Assembly (NCBI RefSeq): GCF_010183535.1 | Contig: NC_071332.1 | Coordinates: forward strand, 9,300,001 to 9,364,000 | DNA from: Caenorhabditis remanei | Taxonomy: Eukaryota > Nematoda > Chromadorea > Rhabditida > Rhabditidae | DNA length: 64,000 nt | Direction: 5' to 3' | In this document: one piece after another, positions 23,713 to 36,099 of the stretch | How positions within the stretch are numbered: position 1 is the first letter of the stretch | Layout: every line of letters begins with the position of its first letter | Program-made: the position numbers and the translations under genes | The notes under the pieces: model-generated | What the model saw: the letters and a program-made list of their open reading frames with translations, nothing else | Database searches by the model: none | Told to the model about the DNA's origin: nothing

Positions 23713-26700
23713 ATGGAAATTGACAAGAATTCTCTTCGTATTTCCTCTGCATCATTGGGAAAAATTGCATTGCACTATTTTTCTCACCTGGTAAGAATTC
23801 AAAATGAAAAAAGTTATTCAACTTGAAATCTTTTTTTCAGAACCGTAAGAACATTGACATCAGGGAATTTAATGTATTTGAGAAAGATGAAATCGAAGAT
23901 GATGGTGAAAAAAACGTGAGATTCATTCTGAGAAGATATGCGTCCCATCTCGGTTGGTTGATTGTATATTGTTGCCATAGATTACAACTTTTCTTCAGGA
24001 ATGTATGGAAGTTCGAAAGAACTCACAGAAAATCTTCATATTTTCTCGAATTTTCCTCAGAATGAGGAATTTTTACAAATAGACAGAGGGGGGCCCTACA
24101 GCGTAAGTATTTGAAATGTAGTCGTTGTTAAAATGTGCACATATTTTCAGAATGATCTGGAAGCATTTGAAGGAACAGATGGTCAAAAATACATTCATAA
24201 GCAGGATATTTTCTTGTATCTTCAGAATCGACTGATTCTCAAAGAACCACGATTGGTACAATAGAATTTTTCACGCTTTCAAATAACTAAATTGAAATAT
24301 TTACAGAAAAAAACAATTCCAAAAGAGATGCTATGTTTATTCTTGAAATCACAAGAAAAGAAGGTCAACGAAGGTTGTGAATTCATCAGATTTGATGAAA
24401 AAACGTTTTGCTCTATAGACAAGGAACTTGATGAAATCATTAGAAACTTGAAAAAACTTCCACGTCTTTGTAGGCCACTGTCACTCAAGAAATATGAGTG
24501 GAGACACATCTTTGATCAGTTTAAAAAAGTACTACCAGAAGCTCTTGTTGATGTAGAACAGGCTTCATTAGCAGGAGCAGTACGAATTGCATTTGAAGAA
24601 ATTCCAACGAATAAGAGAACAGAAGACTGGCAATTGTTTTATACAATCAGTGCATCTCTGGTTAGAGGTCTGCATAGCCTCATGAGAGGTCACCCAGGAC
24701 TGTTTCTTCCCGCGAAATCATCTGTAAGTTGAACTCCGTATACTTTTAAAGAAAATATATTATTTCAGAACAAGACGGTTGTTAGACTTTTCGAAGACGG
24801 TTCCCAGAAGTTTGTCATCCGCTTCGAACTGGAACAGGCGATGTCTTCATTGAATCCTCGTGTCCGGGTGACAGATGTTTTTGACAGGAATCGAATGGAA
24901 TGTACGACTTTGGATGAAGCAAATGAGTTTTGTAAGAGTCACCAAATTGAAATAACAAAACTTTCAGTAAGTATCTAGTCTTTCTTTTCAAAATTCACAA
25001 AGACTCATTTTCAGTTTGTGAAGATTCCAGTCAAAAGAGCCAAACATCGTGCTGTTCCTATTCTGACGCCCTACAAATACCATTGCATACTCTCTATTGA
25101 CGTTCTCTTCGAGTTCTTGAGAGATTTTTATTTTGAACGATCAATCTTTCATGGAACCCCCTGCGGTTCACCAATGGTCATTCATATAGTTGGGAAATTG
25201 AATACATTTTTTGACACATCTTTTGTAAGTTGATTCAGAATAATGCAATGATATGTTAATTTGTGATTTCCAGCCATATCGGTACTTATCATCAATCGGC
25301 AGTGCACATCATCTGGATGCAGCTTTCGATATTAATTCGTTTGGCAACAAAGCTCATCTACACATCAGAGATGTGGGATCAAATGGTTTCTCGGTCGAAG
25401 AATTAATTGATGAGATAGAATATTTGGGATTCGATTCATCCTTCCCAGAAATCTTTTCACATGTTGATATTGCCTACGAGGAAGTTCTAAAAAACAAAAG
25501 AGAGCATTTCCTTCGTAAATGTGATATGTATGATGCTATTGAGCATTGTCTGCACCTCTGTCTCTTCAACCGTTTTCCAAACGTGAGCTATTTTTCATTT
25601 AATTTCATACATTTGAAAATTTCAGATGGCTGAATTTCTTCATATCCAAAAAGCATGCCATCGAATTGTTGGATACAACTGTGAAAAATGTAGTTCCGAA
25701 CATGCAAAGAAGCAAGATCAAAGATCAATCGATGTATACGAGTTACTGGAGAAGAATATGTTGAGATGTAAAGAAGAAAAAGAAAAGAAGGATATGGAGG
25801 ATAAAATAAAGGCAGAAGAACTGGCAAACTCAGGTGGGGAGAGTAAAACATTGAAGATAAAAAACAAGAAGAAGGCAAAAGTTGCTTCACAAGTAGTTGC
25901 GACTGGATCTCAACAAGGTTCGGATGTGAGCCTTGCAGCCGGAATCATGGAATGCCTAAATTTGAATACCAATATAGTTGAAGAGAAGAACACAGAATCG
26001 GCGGACGAGAAGAATGGGAGTCAAGGAAAAGCTGCTGAAAACTCAGATCATATTGAAATGACCACAACTCCGGGTGAAGGATCATCAGCAGGACCCAGTT
26101 CATCTAGTTCTCCATCAAATGAAAATCATGTGCAGGAAGATGATAAACCTGTTCAAGATAATCATCAAAGTGACCCAATTAATTCAATAAAATGGTGCAT
26201 TAAATGCCATCGAACAAGTTTGAAATGCGATGCAGCTAAGGAAGAGTTGAAATCGGCAAACAAAAAAATAACAGATTTGAAGAAGGAATTGTCAGCATTT
26301 CAAAGAAGAAACACGGAGAAATCAACAACTATTTCAGAGCAAGAGCTAGTCATCAAGTCATTAGAAGCGTAAGTTTCGAAGTCATTCGATGTTGCATTCA
26401 TTGTTTTTTAATTCAGAAAGTTAAAAATCGCTGAGGATCTCAATGAGAAAAGCAATATTGCCAAAACAGCTGAGCAAATTAAGAAGAATGAGGCAAAACT
26501 TCTAGAGAAAGATGAAATAATTGCACTTCTGCAAGAGTAAGATATTTCGTATTCTTCCCATATTTCAACTTCTCACAATTTCAGAAAGCTAAAAGTTACG
26601 GAACACCAGAATGAGCAGAGAGAAGAAACAATTTCTAACCTTCTGAACGAATTACAATCAGCATCTGCTGGAACTTCTTCTGACATTGTTGTAGTGAAGG

Positions 26701-27372
26701 AACCATCGAAAAACGCTTCATCACTTTCTGAGGAATTGAGTAATGAACTCTTCTCATTATTCAAAACAAGAGGAACACTTTTGAATGCAAATCTCATTCA
26801 CCAAGCAACGGATTCAGTCAACAAGTGAGTATCCATCAAGAAAACATGTAAAATTTCTTGTTCTTTTCAGGTTGTTGCTTCTGACAGAAAAAGAACCGAT
26901 TAAGCGTCGCGCGAGGATCGAACTGAAGAAATTCCATGATGCTTACAGAAATTATATGAGAGCAATTGAAGAAAATATTGAAACCATACAGGCAAGGTTC
27001 CGCTTGATCTGAAATTTATTATCTTCAATGTTTCAGAAAAATCCAAAAATAGAGAAATCTGCATTGAAAGCACTTCCTGACTATCCTCAGTTATCTGATG
27101 ATTTCACAAGAATTTACGACGAAGCTGTTCAAGAGAAGAATGGAATTCCAGATACGGAATGTGTCATCTGCATTCACAGTATGGGACCTGAGCATAAATT
27201 GTGCAAGTGCATCAGTTGTAAAAGATCTTATCACACAGCGGTAAGTATATTCTCGTATCAATCAGTTTGAGAACGATATTTTCAGTGTGCATTGGGATGG
27301 TACAGAACCAAAAATGAATGTCCGGCTTGTGGAAACCTGTATCTAAACCCAAGGAACCTTCCTACTGTATAA
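23713..27372 (+). CDS. B: giant RAKH-family protein with C-terminal C4HC3 zinc finger, 1015 aa
   Basis: Exons 23713..23790, 23841..23952, 23999..24102, 24151..24255, 24307..24723, 24769..24966, 25015..25224, 25274..25582, 25626..26368, 26417..26536, 26585..26824, 26871..26991, 27037..27240, 27286..27372. The ATG follows a TTTTTCAG acceptor by 3 nt. Modules: GMYGSSKELTENL; RAKHRAVPI near residue 350; CHR-x5-C-x2-C (CHRIVGYNCEKC) near 520; a charged Ser-rich linker; WCIKCHRT at about 700; coiled coil; finger CVIC, KCISC, SYHTAC, CPAC. It lacks the unit that A and C carry between the CHR motif and the WCxKC motif. The penultimate intron has a GC donor (CAG/GCAAGG). Role inferred: E3-type zinc protein. 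Confidence 0.85.
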
Positions 27373-27998
27373 ATGAAACCTGTATGATTTGGTAACATGC
27401 GCAATTAAGTTTCTATTTCGTGTTTTATTTTTTCGTTTTTCCATAATTGTGTTCAAAAAATATCTTTCCAGCTCAATAAAGTTCTCATAACCGTAAACAA
27501 AGATGGTTTTGTTTACCTTTTTCATCTTCTTCCTTTTCTTCATATTTTTTTTCGGAAAATACGATCATCACAGTTAATTTGTTTCGATTGTGGCATCAAA
27601 ACCGATATGCATTTATGAAAGTGCAGATGAAATAACGAGATTCAGAGTGCAATAGAAGCCACGCGCGTTCGAAGTGTAATGTAAAAAAGACAATGTGAAA
27701 CAGAGGAGACGGAGAAGGTGCCAGATGAATAACCTCTCGTTTTCTTTCTTTTCCTAGAAGACAATCACGTTTTGTTTTTCTCCGCAAAACAGTGCTTGTT
27801 AGCTGGTTTTTGCTTGTTTACAGTATCTAATTTCTGTTGAAACTTTGTCAGATAATGTTTTGTGGTCCTTAAAAAGTAATTTTTTAACAGAAAGAGAGAA
27901 GTGGTGTTTAACAAATTGAACTCTCGAGATTAATCCAATTTTCGAACTCATATTTAAAATAGTATTTTACTATTTTCTTTTTAGGAACGTTTTATAGA
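27373..27998. other. Intergenic between tandem paralogues B and C
   Basis: B's 3' end, with AATAAA about 100 bp after its stop, then the promoter of C, which begins right after a TTTTTAG acceptor. About 600 bp is too long for a typical operon gap. No other gene seen. Confidence 0.5.
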
Positions 27999-30900
27999 AT
28001 GGCAGCGGATATGGAAAACGAAAACGGGATTAAATTTGAAATACGCATGCAATTTGCGTTACAGTATCTACCAAAGGAAGTAAGTCCATAATTTCTTATA
28101 AAAGCAATCGACTTTGAGTTCAGTTTCTTCAAAATCTGGTTTGGGATAAGTTCAAAACACAATCAGTTATTGGAAATGGCACTGATTCTATCGGGTTATT
28201 GTTCGAAGGATCTCAAGAAATGAGTGAGTTTCCTTTGGAAGTTTGGCAACGGAATGGTTTTTTAGAAATGTATGGAGATCCAGAAGAACTTCGACAAAAC
28301 TTATCAATCTACAGCAACTTTACAGGACAGCAACATTGTTTTGATTATTCAATAGATGACTCTTATCAAGTACGGATTCAAAATTATTACTTTTAAAATG
28401 AAGAACTTTCAGACTAGTACAACTTTCTACAGGAGTTTGAAAAATGAAGAATACATCAGCAAGCTTGACATATTTTCCCTTTTACACTATGTGGTGGAAG
28501 ATCTCGATAAGAAATTTAGCAGTTGTTGGAGGGTGAGATTCGAATGAAAATGTACGCTGATAACTGTATTACAGCGCTCAAATCTTGGAATTTCGTCTGT
28601 CATTTTGGTATTGAAAAGAATGGAAGGATCATGTTATGACTATCTGAACTTTGTTCAATGTTCTTCTGATAACTTGAACAAGTTTGTGGATACCAAATTA
28701 ATTGGTAAAAAAGTGAAGGTATCGTGAGAGAAGTATCTGTCAAACACGAAACATAGCAATAATTGATATGGTTCATACATCACTATTCCACTTTTTCACA
28801 CTATTGTTTTTTCAGTGCAAAAAAATGGAGCTGCTCAAATACACCTTTGAAGAACTTTTTACACAATGGACATCTATATTTGATTTCGAATTGAATGAAG
28901 AAGAGAGTCAAACTGTTATGAAATGGCTGCGTGATGAATGTGGTAATTATAGCATCAAGGAAGTTGAAAGAGATTTACAAGAGTTGTTCGACACTGCTTC
29001 TCAATGGATACGCAACCTTCGAACTGCTGTCAAAACGAACCCGGAGTGGTTTGATCTCAGCTATAATAAGGTATTCGCTCGTTTCTTTATGTTTTCAAGT
29101 TCAACATTTTTAGGTCAACGCGAGTTCTCCCATAACTGTGAGATTATTCGTTGACAATGAAAACAAATATGTTATGCTTCCTGAGTTGGTTACAAAAATG
29201 ACATCTGCTAATATGAACTTGGACTCACTGCAAATGCCAACACAAGGACTTGCATCAGACGAAATGCCAACAATTGATTTCAAAGAACTCAGTGGTATAA
29301 TTGGAACAAAAACTATGTCGAAAATTAGAGTGAGCTCTCTTATACGTTTAACTTTTATTGAATTCAGTTTTCAGTTCATTCTAACTCCAATCATAAGAGC
29401 GAAACACGCGGCAGTTCCTATTCCAACTCATCATGGAACACATTGTATTCTTGCAATTGATGCTTTTTTGCAATTACTGCAAAATCTAATTCATGCCAAA
29501 CGAGTTTTTCAAATCGAAGATGAAAATGATTGGGGAAGAGTTGAAGAATTCGTGAAGAATGTCATGGCATACTTCAACGGCGAAAATGTAATTCATGCTC
29601 CATTTCATTTATGGAATATCAAAAATCACATCTAGGTATCAACTTTCTTCATCGAGACAAGCATATTCGAACAGATCAAAGCAGAATGTGATGATGAAGC
29701 CATGAGACTCAAGCTGAAAACCTCTGCGACTACAATCAGAGATGTCAGTAAAGGCGGATTCACCAGTGAAGACTTGAGACAAGAACTGCAATACCTCAAT
29801 CTGACTAAAGCATTCCCAAACGTTCTCGACTATGCCCAGATGGCTTATGACCATATTCTCCGCTCGAAATATGAGAACTTACTCGACACAAGTGACATGT
29901 ACGATGGAGTTCAATACTGTCAGATGATATGCATTTTTGAACGTTTTCCAAAGGTATGGGAACAGTTCGATTCGATAATATTTCAATGTGACTAGAATTT
30001 CAGTTGAAACAATTCCTACATTCTCAAAAGTCATGCTACAGAATATTAAACATGAATTGTCCCAAATGTTATGAATCGGTAAACAATAACAATACAATGT
30101 TTATCGATTACTATGGACGTGATGTCGATAAAATTGAGAGAGTTGACTCAACCGGTGAAGTGAGAGTTTTCAGCAACTCCCAATGAAATCAATGATCTTT
30201 TTGACAGTTTGACCCACTCATTATATTTCTCACTGGAACTGTAGTCTATCCTGCTACTTCATTTCAAGTAGACTTGAAGCATATCCAATTGAGCGGAGAA
30301 CAACAAGAAAAGTTTAATTCGTTCGTCTCCCTAGAAGAATCATCAAATAATTTACCGTTTGTGTACATTGATAGAAGTGATAGACGCTGGTTTCGCGATA
30401 CTTTTCTCCCAAGTTTAACAGAGAAAGTTTCATTCAGCACGTGTATAGACAGAATTATGGTATATCTGTTCTGATTTGTTATGACTGTTCTAATTACTTA
30501 CTTTTAGAAAAGAAGTGGAAAGATGCTATATTTGAGAAAACTGAATTACACAGCCACCGATTCGGAATGCAATGAAAGATGTTTTTTAAATGAAATGGTT
30601 CAAATTCTCCCATTTATATTGAAGCAACAAGGAATTTACACAGAGTATAATAGGAGTGAGTATCTCAAAGCAATCTCTGTAATGGTATACTACTTTCAAT
30701 CAACATAGATGATAATCTGACAGCACAAACAATGAAATTTCAGAAAAAGTAGAAGAATTTGTCAAGTGTATGGACCCTGATGACTCGACTAACTTCATTA
30801 CGCTAACTATCAATAAACTCAAGGAAATCTTTGAAAACTTCAACATTGATAAAAGCAAAATAACTGTGAGTTAGAAAAAAGTGTTTCGTCAAAGTAGGTA

Positions 30901-33422
30901 AAAATTTTAGTTGATTCCTGATCCAAGTGTCATTTACTTGCACAATAATAAGTCGCTGAACAATTACTATCGAATGGTTTCATTGAATTCTTGTTACGGA
31001 CAACTAACAAGTGTTCCACATGCAGTGATGTTCATTTTTGAATCTATCGCATGTGAATATAATTGGTCATCCATTTGGCATCAAGATTCAAAGAAGGAGA
31101 AATGTTCAAGATCCTTAAACAAAATGATTCTTGAGAGAATGAATCGTTTTTATCAAATATTGGTGAGTTCTTTCTGAAAAAAGTTTCATGAAAATCTGAT
31201 GTTCAGAATACGTACGTCACAACGTCGTATGTCGAATTCGAAGTAGCTTCAATCAAGGAACTCTGCAGACAAAGCACATCTATTTCTCGAGCTCCCTATT
31301 CGGAACTGATAAAGAAAGGCACGTATGACTTGGTCAGCTTGAGCTTTCTTCTGGATGACAACTTACTGAGAAACAGAGACCACAAGTTTCCGAAAAATGT
31401 AAAAATGAAAGATGTTCGGAACTTGAAAGTGGAGAATTGGAGAGTTCAGTCAATTCTGATGTTAGCTTCAAGTTCAAAGTTTCTAACTTGCGAATTTTTG
31501 GGATTGTCATACATGATCAAACAGTGTTTATTATTCAAAACTCCATACGGTGGAATACGAACTCACACGGATCTTTGGGTGAGAAAAAACGAGTTAGAGA
31601 GCTTTCATTTGATATTTTCTTTCCAGAAAGTTTTGATTTATGGAGACCAAAAGTATATAGACCATCCAAATTTCTTAGCGAGAAGACGGAATGAGATTAT
31701 AGAACCGACCGTCGAGGCTGTGATTATGGATATTTATGAAGACGTGGTAGGCGGAAGTAAAGTGCCTCTTCCTAAACTGACGATTTCTGAAGGAGAATCA
31801 TCAAGAGCAGAGAAAGAAATTTTAGCAGCTAAAAGTATGAAGAAGGCCAGAAAAACAAGAAACAAAACGAAGAAGAATGAAGAGGCAGTTGAAAAAAAGA
31901 CGATTGAAGAAAAAACTGTTGAAAAAGAGAACGTTGTAGAAGCGGTTGAAGGAAAGAAGAAGCCAGAGGATAAAGAACGTCTTCCGGTTCCCGAAGGTGC
32001 TAAGGAAATAGAATGGTGCGTGAAATGTTATCGGACGAATCGTCATCGGGAGAAAGCGGCAGAAAAGTTCCATTTGGAGAGAAAGAAAGCAACGGAACTA
32101 GAAAAGAAACTATCTGTTGTTGAAAAGGAGTTGGATGAATACAAAAAAGCTGAAGACGAAATTGAACTGAAACTGGTGAAGAAGTTTGAGGAAGAAATGT
32201 TGGAGAAGGATAGAAAACTAGAGGAAATGAGGAAGATGTTCGAGGAATACAGGCAAAAAACGACAAGTAAAATAAAAGAAATGAAGAAAAGAAAAGAGGA
32301 GAGAAACGGAGAGGCTAATAGAAACTTGGAAGAGATCAATAGAACTCTGGAAGAAGATTTGCGTCAAAAAGATAAAATCATGGAGAGGTTTGTGTCTCTT
32401 TCTATGATAGTTATGTATAATCCATTCCAACATGAAGATTAATAATGATTTTTTTTTCAGGTTAAAAGACACAATTTCAAAATTGGCACAACAATTGGAA
32501 GCAAAAAACATCGAGTTTGAAAATTTTCAAGATCAGCAACCATCCACGTCTTCTTCGAGTGGTTTCCATTCATATGTTACAAGTACGACATCTCAGGAAC
32601 CCTGCAGTTCAAAGAAAGAAATGGGAAGCTCGAAACAGAAAAATCTTGTGGATTCCAACGTCATTCTTAATAAGTTGAAGTCTGACAGAATTACACTTCT
32701 CACGGAACATTCGAAAACTGAAGCCAATGAGAAAGCTAATAGGTTTGAAAGAATTCATATTACTAATTACATTGAGTTATAATAACATTTCAGATTATTA
32801 TTAAACTACTCTAATAGAAAAACTCGAGATCGGATCAATTACGAGTTGCGGAAGTTCAGGGTTGATTTCGATACTTTCTTGAAAACTGTGGACAACAATA
32901 TATCTATTCTTGAGGTTAGTATACTGTGATAATCATTTAACATTGATTTGATTTCAGAAAAATAGTAGCATAACTACCGATCAACTGGCATCAATTCCTC
33001 CCCTGCCCAGTTTCTCCGAAACATTTATGGAGAAGTACCATGAGATTATGAAGAAGAAGAAGAAGAAAAACGATGAACAAACTCCAGAAACTAAAAAAGA
33101 GACCAATGTACCGAATCCAGGAAATCTTCAACCCACAGTTTCAGAAACGTCGGCTCCCATCAATCGTGTTCCCCCTGACGAGTTAGAGGCTATAGACTGT
33201 CAAATTTGTTTAGCTGATATGGAGACATATGTAGGAACACTCAAATGCCCCAAGTGTCGTCGACGATTTCACAATTATGTAAGATATTTTTTGATAACGA
33301 CTCTTTCTATACATATATTATAATTATTACAGTGTATCACGTCTTGGTTAAACACGAACAGCGTCTGTCCAAATTGTTACAAAATCATGCTGGATCCAGA
33401 AGAATTCCCTTTTCTTTCTTAA
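27999..33422 (+). CDS. C: giant RAKH-family protein with C-terminal C4HC3 zinc finger, 1489 aa
   Basis: Nineteen exons: 27999..28079, 28124..28369, 28413..28532, 28575..28718, 28816..29070, 29114..29329, 29375..29587, 29636..29953, 30004..30159, 30208..30459, 30508..30655, 30744..30865, 30911..31162, 31207..31578, 31627..32387, 32461..32742, 32794..32914, 32958..33278, 33333..33422. Phases close throughout. Modules: EMYGDPEELRQNLSIY; RAKHAAVPI near residue 388; CYRILNMNCPKC near 540; a second unit with ENFNIDKSKIT; WCVKCYRT near residue 1020; a long Lys/Glu coiled coil; finger CQIC, KCPKC, RFHNYC, CPNC. Most intron positions match A and B. The most complete member of the family. Substrates unknown; ligase role inferred only from the finger. 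Confidence 0.87.
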
Positions 33423-33792
33423 TTTTTTTCAGCTATATATCATAAAATTTTAATCTGATTTCTTACTTTTCTTTTGAGAATTCTCAAAACTGTCAATTAC
33501 TAATAAGCTACGAAACCGCTTATAAATAGCTCTTTTTCTTTTTTAACTTCATATTTTCTGCTCCCATTTTTCTTTTTTTTTCGTCCGCAACTTTGCGTCA
33601 TTTCTGCTGTTTGCGTACCTCGCCGATTCGAATTCGAATTCGACGCCGATCTCTACTTCTTTTCCACTCTCGTCTATTTTCTATTCTATTTCCTTTTTTA
33701 TTTCTCGTTCATTCCGATTCGAGAGTGTCGAGGCAGCCAAATACCGTGTTTGAATTGGCGCTTGTCAACAACCTGCACATCATTCTGGTCGC
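33423..33792. other. Intergenic between C and the TFIIA gene
   Basis: 3' region of gene C, then a T/C-rich stretch (33530-33710) leading into the TFIIA promoter. A GAATTCGAATTCGA repeat lies near 33628. No coding exon. Confidence 0.5.
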
Positions 33793-33825
33793 TGACGTCA
33801 CCCCTCCCGCTGCGGTGTATATATA
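33793..33825 (+). promoter_or_regulatory. CRE palindrome and TATA box, probable promoter of the TFIIA gene
   Basis: A perfect TGACGTCA lies at 33793-33800 and TATATATA at 33818-33825, separated by 17 bp including CCCCTCCCGC. About 35 bp past the TATA box is a strong donor (GATTG/GTGAGT near 33859), and an acceptor (TTTTTCAG) lies near 34405, 30 bp before the TFIIA start. This suggests a 5'-UTR exon with an intron of roughly 550 bp. TGACGTCA is the consensus site of CREB/ATF bZIP factors. Use of this promoter is inference. Confidence 0.55.
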
Positions 33826-34435
33826 CTCAGTCGATCGTCGCTGCCTGCTGCCAGATTGGTGAGTCGAATTTACGCTCTCGTTGCGTAGTTTTGGGTGTAT
33901 AGGGGCCACGATGCATCGGTATAGAAAGGGAAATCTCTGAATTCAGAAAGATGTGAGATGAATGAATTGCTGATATAGAGACATTTTTCTAGATATCGAT
34001 TTTAACTTAAAATATCATTAGGTTTCGAAATACTTCACTAATATGTTGAAATTTCGAGAGGAAGTCATTTTTCAATATCTAATATGTGTGGTTCTATAAA
34101 ATTCTGTCTGAATAAAGTCATTCTTTATGTTGACGAAACATAATTTCAGTAAAAACAGATTTTTTCTGTACTCACTGCTCGCATAATAAAATTCATGTAA
34201 ATAACATGGTGTTATTTTAGTTTTAAAAACAATTAATATGTCTCCCAAATACGCAAAGCTGAATCGATAATTTATTCCCTATTCGGGAGAAGCTTCCGCA
34301 GTGAAAACCGGTTTTTATTGACGCTTTTCCCGAATGAAGTTATTGAAAATCCAGAAATGTCACAAATTGAAAACAAAAAACCAAACGTTCTACAGAGATT
34401 TTTCAGGAAACAGGAGCTATAAGTGAAGTATCAGA

Positions 34436-35661
34436 ATGGCACACGGCAATGGAATTGCCGATATTTATAAATCGGTAATTGCCGATGTTATCAGTAATAT
34501 GAAAGAAGCGTTTTTGGACGAGAATATAGATGTTGATGTGCTTTCTCAACTTAAAAAGGAATGGGAAGACAAAGTGAACTCCAGTGGATGTGTCGATTTA
34601 GAGAGCAACGCGCCTCCACCAGCACCGCGCCAACAGCATGTTACTCCTAATCCTGTTCGTCCAAATCCAATCCCCAATCATAGAATCAATCCAAATGTCC
34701 AACAACAGCAACCACAGAGATCGGCGTTAGCTGCATTACATGCTGCTCAAATGGGAGATACACCTATTCGAATGGCGTATACTGCTCAGACAGTGGTATG
34801 TTTAAAAAACTCCTTTGAAATCCATCTGATTAATTTTGAAAACTTTGAAAATCCCCCGTGTTGTTTTTGTTCGAACCATTAAAAAACAATTTGTTTTCAG
34901 CAACATCCACAACAAGTTCGCATGTTTCCACAGCAGTTCCAAGGAGGAATGCCGTTCCAACCAGGACAAGTTTTCGTTGTTCAGCAACCAGGAGGTCAAA
35001 ATCTTCCTATGACTATAATGCCAAATCAACTCCAACATCGAATAGTTCAACAAGGTCAACCGCAACAAATACCTCAACAACATCAACAAGGTAATCAGCT
35101 TACTCACATGAATATGAATCAAATGGATGGCAATGGTGGCTCCGAATCGGATGGTGAAGGGTGTAGCGAACCATTGCATGTCCGTCAGAAAAAAGCTAAA
35201 GCATCGATGAAGGTTCGTGGAACCGGTGCAAGCAAGAAGGAAGCAATGAAGGTGTTGGGTTCAATGTTGAAAGAAATTCAACTCGATGGTGGTGGCGGTG
35301 GAATGTCGGACTCGTCGAGTGAGGAGGAAGGTGACGAAGATGATGATCCATTGAGAAGAATCGCCGATCGAATGGGAAACGGAGAAGTAGAAGACGGGGA
35401 TCAAGTTGCCGAGGAAGAACCGTTGAACTCGGAAGATGATCAATCGGATGATGAAGACTTGACCATGCTATTCGATGCTGAAAACGTTGTGATGTGCCAA
35501 TTTGAGAAAGTAAGTAAAAAAAAATCATCAAAAAACACAATTATTTTTGCCAGGTGAATCGTGCTCGTACCAAATGGAAGTTCCAACTCAAGGATGGCAT
35601 CATGCACATCGACAAAAAAGATTACTGCTTCCAAAAATGCACCGGAGAGGCAGAGTGGTGA
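34436..35661 (+). CDS. pqn-51: Transcription factor IIA large (alpha/beta) subunit, 358 aa
   Basis: Exons 34436..34795, 34901..35509, 35554..35661. Residues about 8-50 (ADIYKSVIADVISNMKEAF) match the N-terminal four-helix-bundle region of TFIIA-alpha. A Gln/Pro-rich linker follows, then an acidic Ser/Asp/Glu region. The last 60 residues (ENVVMCQFEKVNRARTKWKF, ending GIMHIDKKDYCFQKCTGEAEW) match the TFIIA-beta barrel that contacts TBP and DNA. The nuclear protein stabilises TBP on promoters together with the gamma subunit. As in other animals one gene encodes both parts. The symbol is from memory of the C. elegans TFIIA gene, supported by the nearby mlk-1-like gene. Confidence 0.9.
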
Positions 35662-36099
35662 TTAATTCACACTCATTTATCTGTACCATTTTTAATCTAT
35701 ACTATCAAAGTTATCCCCATTCTCATGTCCCGCTAGTCCAGGCTTCGTGAATATTATAATTGAAGCGTAGTCTGTTTCATGCACTGTGATTTATTAGCGC
35801 CCAGTTTCCATATTTTTCCTCCACATCATCAGTAATTCCCAGTCTGTTGTTCGATTCTTTCCTGAGTGTTTCTCTAGATACTTTTGAATAATATCTCCTA
35901 CTTCTTTCTCATTTTTAAACTATCTGTGAGTCTTGTCTCATTTTCTCTTGCTTCACTCATAGAGCACCTGTCTTTTATAAACGTACCCATCTCGGTTAAA
36001 AATTTTCTGTCAAATATGCTTTTTAATGGATGAAGTTTTCAACTCTGGGTTTATCGAAAATTATTCCGTTTTGCCAGATGAGAGTAGGAATGATTACAG

